DNA of 48,353 nucleotides, taken from positions 1 through 48,353 of the forward strand of contig NZ_JACHZE010000016.1 of the NCBI RefSeq assembly GCF_014193285.1, given 5' to 3'. The stretch comes from Atlantibacter sp. RC6 (lineage in GTDB: Bacteria > Pseudomonadota > Gammaproteobacteria > Enterobacterales > Enterobacteriaceae). Made by a program: the position numbers and the translations under genes. Of the stretch, positions 44,535 to 48,353 are shown piece after piece (position 1 is the stretch's first letter; each line of letters begins with the position of its first letter). The notes under the pieces are model-generated. The model was not told the DNA's origin, did no database searches, and saw only the letters and a program-made list of their open reading frames with translations.

Positions 44535-45262
44535 CAAAACTCATTATCCCCGACTGGCCATTGCCGCCGGGCGTCGCGGCCTGTAGCAGCATGCGCATTG
44601 GCGGTGTAAGCACCGGGCCGTATGCATCGCTTAATCTGGGCGCGCATTGCGGCGACAACGCCGATGACGTCGAAGAAAATCGCCGTCGGTTATTCGCCGC
44701 CGCGCAGATGCCCTCCAGGCCTGTGTGGCTGGAGCAGGTGCACGGCAACGCGGTATTACGTCTCACCGGCGAGCCGTATGCCTCAAAACGCGCGGATGCC
44801 TCCTGGAGCGACACGCCTGGCACAGTATGCGCCGTCATGACCGCAGACTGTTTGCCGGTGCTATTCTGTAATCAGGCAGGCAGTGAAGTGGCTGCCGCGC
44901 ATGCGGGATGGCGGGGATTATGTGATGGCGTACTGGAAGCGACCCTTGCGAGTTTTAACGATCGTCCGGAAAATATCATGGCGTGGTTAGGCCCGGCGAT
45001 TGGCCCACAGGCGTTTGAAGTGGGCGATGACGTGCGCGATGCGTTTATCGCCAAAGACAGCCAGGCCGCCAGCGCGTTTCGTCCCGTGGGCGAAAAGTAT
45101 TTCGCCGATATTTATCAGCTTGCGCGCCAGCGTTTAACAACGGCGGGCGTGACGAAAATCTACGGCGGCGACCGTTGTACCTTTACTGAAAAGGATGATT
45201 TTTTCTCATACCGCCGTGACAGAATCACGGGCCGTATGGCAAGTTTCATTTGGCTGATATAA
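44531..45262 (+). CDS. pgeF: PgeF (YfiH), multicopper-oxidase-like/peptidoglycan editing factor
   Basis: 243 aa, COG1496 family. It contains the conserved Cys/His metal site CAVMTADCLPVLFCN and AAAHAGWRGLCDGVLEAT, with GDRCTFTEKDDFFSYRRD near the end. In E. coli it removes misincorporated Ser from peptidoglycan precursors; homologues have purine nucleoside activities. Coupled to rluD by a 4-bp overlap. Confidence 0.95.
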   Translation: MTKLIIPDWPLPPGVAACSSMRIGGVSTGPYASLNLGAHCGDNADDVEENRRRLFAAAQMPSRPVWLEQVHGNAVLRLTGEPYASKRADASWSDTPGTVCAVMTADCLPVLFCNQAGSEVAAAHAGWRGLCDGVLEATLASFNDRPENIMAWLGPAIGPQAFEVGDDVRDAFIAKDSQAASAFRPVGEKYFADIYQLARQRLTTAGVTKIYGGDRCTFTEKDDFFSYRRDRITGRMASFIWLI

Positions 45263-45324
45263 CCTAGCGAATCAAGACGATCCAGAACGCGTTGTTTTCT
45301 TTTCACATAATTCAGGTCATTCAC

Positions 45325-45352
45325 CTTGAATAATTGAGGGATGACCTCATTT
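45325..45352 (+). promoter_or_regulatory. Sigma-32 (heat-shock) promoter of clpB
   Basis: CTTGAAT (45325-45331), a 13-bp spacer and CCTCATTT (45345-45352), 40 bp before the clpB start. Confidence 0.82.
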
Positions 45353-45392
45353 AATCTCCAGTAGCAAATTTGACCTGTTTATGGGAGGAGTT

Positions 45393-47966
45393 ATGCGTCT
45401 GGATCGTCTTACTAATAAATTCCAGCTTGCTCTTGCCGATGCCCAGTCACTCGCACTGGGGCACGACAACCAATTCATCGAACCCTTACATCTTATGAGC
45501 GCCTTACTGAATCAGGAAGGGGGTTCCGTTCGTCCTTTACTTACCTCTGCGGGCATTAATGCCGGCAAGTTACGCACTGATATCGATCAGGCGTTAAGCC
45601 GCCTGCCGCAGGTGGAAGGCACCGGCGGCGACGTACAGCCGTCACAGGATTTAGTGCGCGTCCTCAATCTTTGCGACAAGCTGGCGCAAAAGCAGGGCGA
45701 CAATTTTATTTCGTCAGAACTGTTTGTTCTGGCGGCGCTGGAGTCACGCGGCACGCTGGCCGATCTGTTAAAAGCGGCGGGCGCCAATACCGCGAACATC
45801 ACTCAGGCAATTGCGCAAATGCGTGGAGGTGAAAGCGTGAACGATCAGGGGGCTGAAGATCAGCGCCAGGCATTGAAAAAATACACCCTCGATCTGACCG
45901 AGCGTGCCGAGCAGGGTAAACTTGACCCGGTCATTGGCCGTGACGAAGAGATCCGCCGCACGATTCAGGTATTGCAGCGTCGCACCAAAAATAACCCGGT
46001 GCTGATCGGTGAACCTGGCGTGGGTAAAACCGCCATCGTTGAAGGGCTGGCGCAGCGCATCGTCAATGGCGAAGTACCCGAAGGCTTAAAGGGCCGCCGC
46101 GTACTGGCGCTGGATATGGGCGCGCTGGTGGCCGGGGCAAAATACCGCGGCGAATTTGAAGAGCGTTTAAAAGGCGTGCTTAGCGATCTCTCGAAACAGG
46201 AAGGCAATGTCATTCTGTTTATCGACGAATTGCACACTATGGTCGGCGCGGGTAAAGCTGATGGCGCGATGGACGCCGGGAATATGCTGAAACCTGCGCT
46301 GGCGCGCGGTGAACTGCACTGCGTCGGTGCCACCACGCTGGATGAGTATCGTCAGTATATCGAGAAAGACGCCGCGCTGGAGCGTCGTTTCCAGAAGGTG
46401 TTTGTCGCCGAGCCGACGGTGGAAGACACCATCGCGATCCTGCGTGGCCTGAAAGAACGTTATGAACTGCACCACCATGTGCAGATCACTGACCCGGCGA
46501 TTGTCGCGGCCGCTACGCTGTCGCATCGCTATATCGCCGATCGGCAATTACCGGATAAGGCCATCGACCTGATCGATGAAGCCGCATCCAGCATTCGTAT
46601 GCAGATTGACTCGAAACCGGAAGAGCTTGACCGGCTCGACCGGCGCATCATTCAGCTTAAACTGGAACAGCAGGCGCTACTGAAAGAGTCGGATGAAGCC
46701 AGTAAAAAACGTCTTGATATGCTGAATGACGAGCTGGCTGATAAAGAGCGTCAATATTCAGAACTGGAAGAGGAGTGGAAGGCGGAGAAAGCCTCGCTTT
46801 CCGGCACTCAGACCATCAAGGCTGAACTGGAGCAGGCCAAAATCGCTATTGAGCAAGCGCGCCGCGTGGGCGATTTGGCCCGGATGTCGGAATTGCAGTA
46901 CGGGAAAATTCCGGAGCTGGAAAAACAGCTGGCCGCCGCGACGCAAAGCGAAGGCAAAACCATGCGGTTGCTGCGTAACAGAGTCACCGATGCGGAAATC
47001 GCTGAGGTGCTGGCGCGCTGGACCGGTATCCCGGTGGCCCGCATGATGGAAAGCGAGCGCGAAAAACTGCTGCGTATGGAGCAAGAACTGCATCAGCGGG
47101 TGATTGGCCAGGATGAAGCGGTCGAAGCGGTGTCCAATGCCATTCGCCGTAGCCGCGCCGGATTGTCCGACCCTAACCGTCCAATTGGTTCGTTCTTGTT
47201 CCTTGGGCCGACCGGGGTAGGGAAAACCGAGCTGTGCAAAGCGCTGGCGAACTTTATGTTTGATAGCGATGACGCGATGGTGCGTATCGATATGTCCGAG
47301 TTTATGGAGAAACATTCGGTGTCGCGGTTAGTGGGCGCGCCTCCGGGATATGTCGGTTATGAAGAGGGCGGTTACCTGACCGAGGCGGTGCGTCGTCGTC
47401 CTTATTCTGTGATCCTGCTGGATGAAGTCGAAAAAGCGCATCCGGATGTATTCAACATTTTGCTGCAGGTGCTGGACGATGGCCGACTGACCGATGGACA
47501 GGGCCGCACGGTAGATTTCCGCAATACGGTAGTGATTATGACCTCCAACCTGGGGTCTGATCTGATTCAGGAACGGTTTGGCGAACTCGACTACAGCCAT
47601 ATGAAGGACCTGGTGCTGACCGTGGTAAGCCAGAACTTCAGGCCGGAATTCATCAACCGTATTGATGAAGTGGTGGTATTCCACCCGCTGGGCCAGAAAC
47701 ATATTGCGTCGATTGCCCAAATCCAGCTGCAACGGCTGTATAAACGGCTTGAGGAACGCGGATATCAGGTTGAGATGTCTGATGAGGCGCTACAGTTGCT
47801 GGGTGAAAACGGATATGACCCGGTTTATGGCGCACGACCGCTAAAACGCGCTATTCAGCAACAAATCGAGAACCCGCTGGCTCAACAGATCCTCTCTGGT
47901 GAGTTGGTCCCGGGTAAACCGATTGAGCTGACCGTTAAAGACGAACGTATTGTGGCTCGCCAATAA
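45393..47966 (+). CDS. clpB: ClpB disaggregase
   Basis: 857 aa from ATG 45393 ([10 protein letters not shown]) with GGGAGGAG upstream, the E. coli length. A Clp N-domain is followed by AAA-1 (GEPGVGKT near 206), a coiled-coil middle domain (about 405-525), and AAA-2 (GPTGVGKT near 606, [20 protein letters not shown]). It dissolves protein aggregates with DnaK-DnaJ-GrpE; grpE in this window also has a heat-shock promoter. Confidence 0.98.
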   Translation: MRLDRLTNKFQLALADAQSLALGHDNQFIEPLHLMSALLNQEGGSVRPLLTSAGINAGKLRTDIDQALSRLPQVEGTGGDVQPSQDLVRVLNLCDKLAQKQGDNFISSELFVLAALESRGTLADLLKAAGANTANITQAIAQMRGGESVNDQGAEDQRQALKKYTLDLTERAEQGKLDPVIGRDEEIRRTIQVLQRRTKNNPVLIGEPGVGKTAIVEGLAQRIVNGEVPEGLKGRRVLALDMGALVAGAKYRGEFEERLKGVLSDLSKQEGNVILFIDELHTMVGAGKADGAMDAGNMLKPALARGELHCVGATTLDEYRQYIEKDAALERRFQKVFVAEPTVEDTIAILRGLKERYELHHHVQITDPAIVAAATLSHRYIADRQLPDKAIDLIDEAASSIRMQIDSKPEELDRLDRRIIQLKLEQQALLKESDEASKKRLDMLNDELADKERQYSELEEEWKAEKASLSGTQTIKAELEQAKIAIEQARRVGDLARMSELQYGKIPELEKQLAAATQSEGKTMRLLRNRVTDAEIAEVLARWTGIPVARMMESEREKLLRMEQELHQRVIGQDEAVEAVSNAIRRSRAGLSDPNRPIGSFLFLGPTGVGKTELCKALANFMFDSDDAMVRIDMSEFMEKHSVSRLVGAPPGYVGYEEGGYLTEAVRRRPYSVILLDEVEKAHPDVFNILLQVLDDGRLTDGQGRTVDFRNTVVIMTSNLGSDLIQERFGELDYSHMKDLVLTVVSQNFRPEFINRIDEVVVFHPLGQKHIASIAQIQLQRLYKRLEERGYQVEMSDEALQLLGENGYDPVYGARPLKRAIQQQIENPLAQQILSGELVPGKPIELTVKDERIVARQ

Positions 47967-47982
47967 ACGTTCGACGATGGTA

Positions 47983-48008
47983 AAAACGGGCTCTCAGGAG
48001 CCCGTTTT
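47983..48008 (+). terminator. clpB terminator
   Basis: AAAACGGGCTC (47983-47993) pairs with GAGCCCGTTTT (47998-48008), loop TCAG. Confidence 0.92.
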
Positions 48009-48070
48009 GTTTATAAAGCAGGCAGAATAAGGCCTTCTTTCGAAGTTTTGTTTGAAATGTGAGCGAACGA

Positions 48071-48127
48071 TAACTTTTTTGAATTTTAGGCTTGTCAGAT
48101 TCTGATTACTCCCTATAATGCGCCACC
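48071..48127 (+). promoter_or_regulatory. rRNA operon promoter P1 with UP element
   Basis: An AT-rich UP element (about 48071-48089) precedes TTGTCA (48092-48097), spacer 16, TATAAT (48114-48119) and the GC-rich discriminator GCGCCACC. This is nearly identical to E. coli rrn P1 and implies growth-rate and ppGpp control. Confidence 0.92.
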
Positions 48128-48210
48128 ACTGACACGGAACAACGGCACACAGGCCGGCCGGTCAGCGAAGTCCCTCCGGGGAGTTCGGCAGAGAAAAGCG
48201 AAATTAACGC

Positions 48211-48238
48211 TTGACTCTGAAGCGGGAAGTCGTAATAT
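48211..48238 (+). promoter_or_regulatory. rRNA operon promoter P2
   Basis: TTGACT (48211-48216), spacer 16, TAATAT (48233-48238), about 119 bp downstream of P1, the usual arrangement. Confidence 0.88.
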
Positions 48239-48353
48239 ACGCACCCCGCGCCGCTGACAAAAAGCGAAGCGGCACTGCTCTTTAACAATTTATCAGACAA
48301 TCTGTGTGGGCACTCGCAGGATTGATATCTCAGCATCTCCGGATGCACAAAGA
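48239..48353 (+). other. rRNA leader with boxA antitermination site; 16S gene begins beyond the window
   Basis: boxA TGCTCTTTAACA lies at 48276-48287, followed by leader sequence that pairs with the 16S trailer for RNase III processing. The window ends before mature 16S rRNA. Confidence 0.88.

Overview
The window is chromosomal DNA of a member of the Enterobacteriaceae. Gene order and protein sequences follow the conserved E. coli/Salmonella block ssrA-smpB-ratA-ratB-bamE-recN-nadK-grpE-yfjD-ypjD-ffh-rpsP-rimM-trmD-rplS-yfiB-dgcN-yfiR-aroF-tyrA-pheA-raiA-bamD-rluD-pgeF-clpB, ending at the promoters and leader of an rRNA operon. A bap-type biofilm locus between ssrA and smpB, as in Salmonella, plus several accessory genes argue against E. 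coli K-12. The genus cannot be fixed from the sequence alone.

Region 1 (1-2465) is the end of a prophage abutting the 3' end of ssrA. It holds the C-terminus of a tail-fibre-like protein, an SOS-boxed pair of genes (a 79-aa unknown and a UmuD'-like protein lacking the catalytic Ser and Lys), a secreted AT-rich cargo protein, a decayed reading frame, and a DinI-like gene behind two tandem LexA boxes. Region 2 (2466-2828) is tmRNA. Region 3 (3450-20509) is a type I secretion locus: a 4090-residue BapA-like adhesin with about 36 Ig-like repeats, then its outer-membrane channel, ABC exporter and membrane-fusion protein.

Region 4 (20546-32377) is core housekeeping: trans-translation (smpB), RatA/RatB, BamE, RecN with LexA boxes, NadK, GrpE with a heat-shock promoter, YfjD, YpjD, SRP (ffh), and rpsP-rimM-trmD-rplS. 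Two things stand out. A ClbS/DfsB-family gene lies between ratB and bamE. A complete 126-bp ERIC element sits inside the 3' end of trmD, replacing the protein tail and stranding the old tail codons downstream.

Region 5 (32510-35392) is an accessory insertion between rplS and yfiB: an unknown membrane protein, a small YdcA-like secreted protein, and a His-rich DUF2946/PepSY-TM pair. Region 6 (35396-38161) is the YfiBNR cyclic-di-GMP module plus lipoprotein YfiL. Region 7 (38262-41984) is aromatic amino acid synthesis, with TyrR-box control of aroF-tyrA and pheL attenuation of pheA. Region 8 (42083-48353) holds raiA, bamD, rluD-pgeF, clpB with a heat-shock promoter, and rrn P1/P2 with the boxA leader. 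The 16S gene starts beyond the window.

Functional themes are SOS response (prophage cassettes and recN), cell-surface adhesion and biofilm (Bap locus and a diguanylate cyclase module), heat shock (grpE, clpB) and translation. All functional calls come from reading the sequence and recalling families; no search was run.
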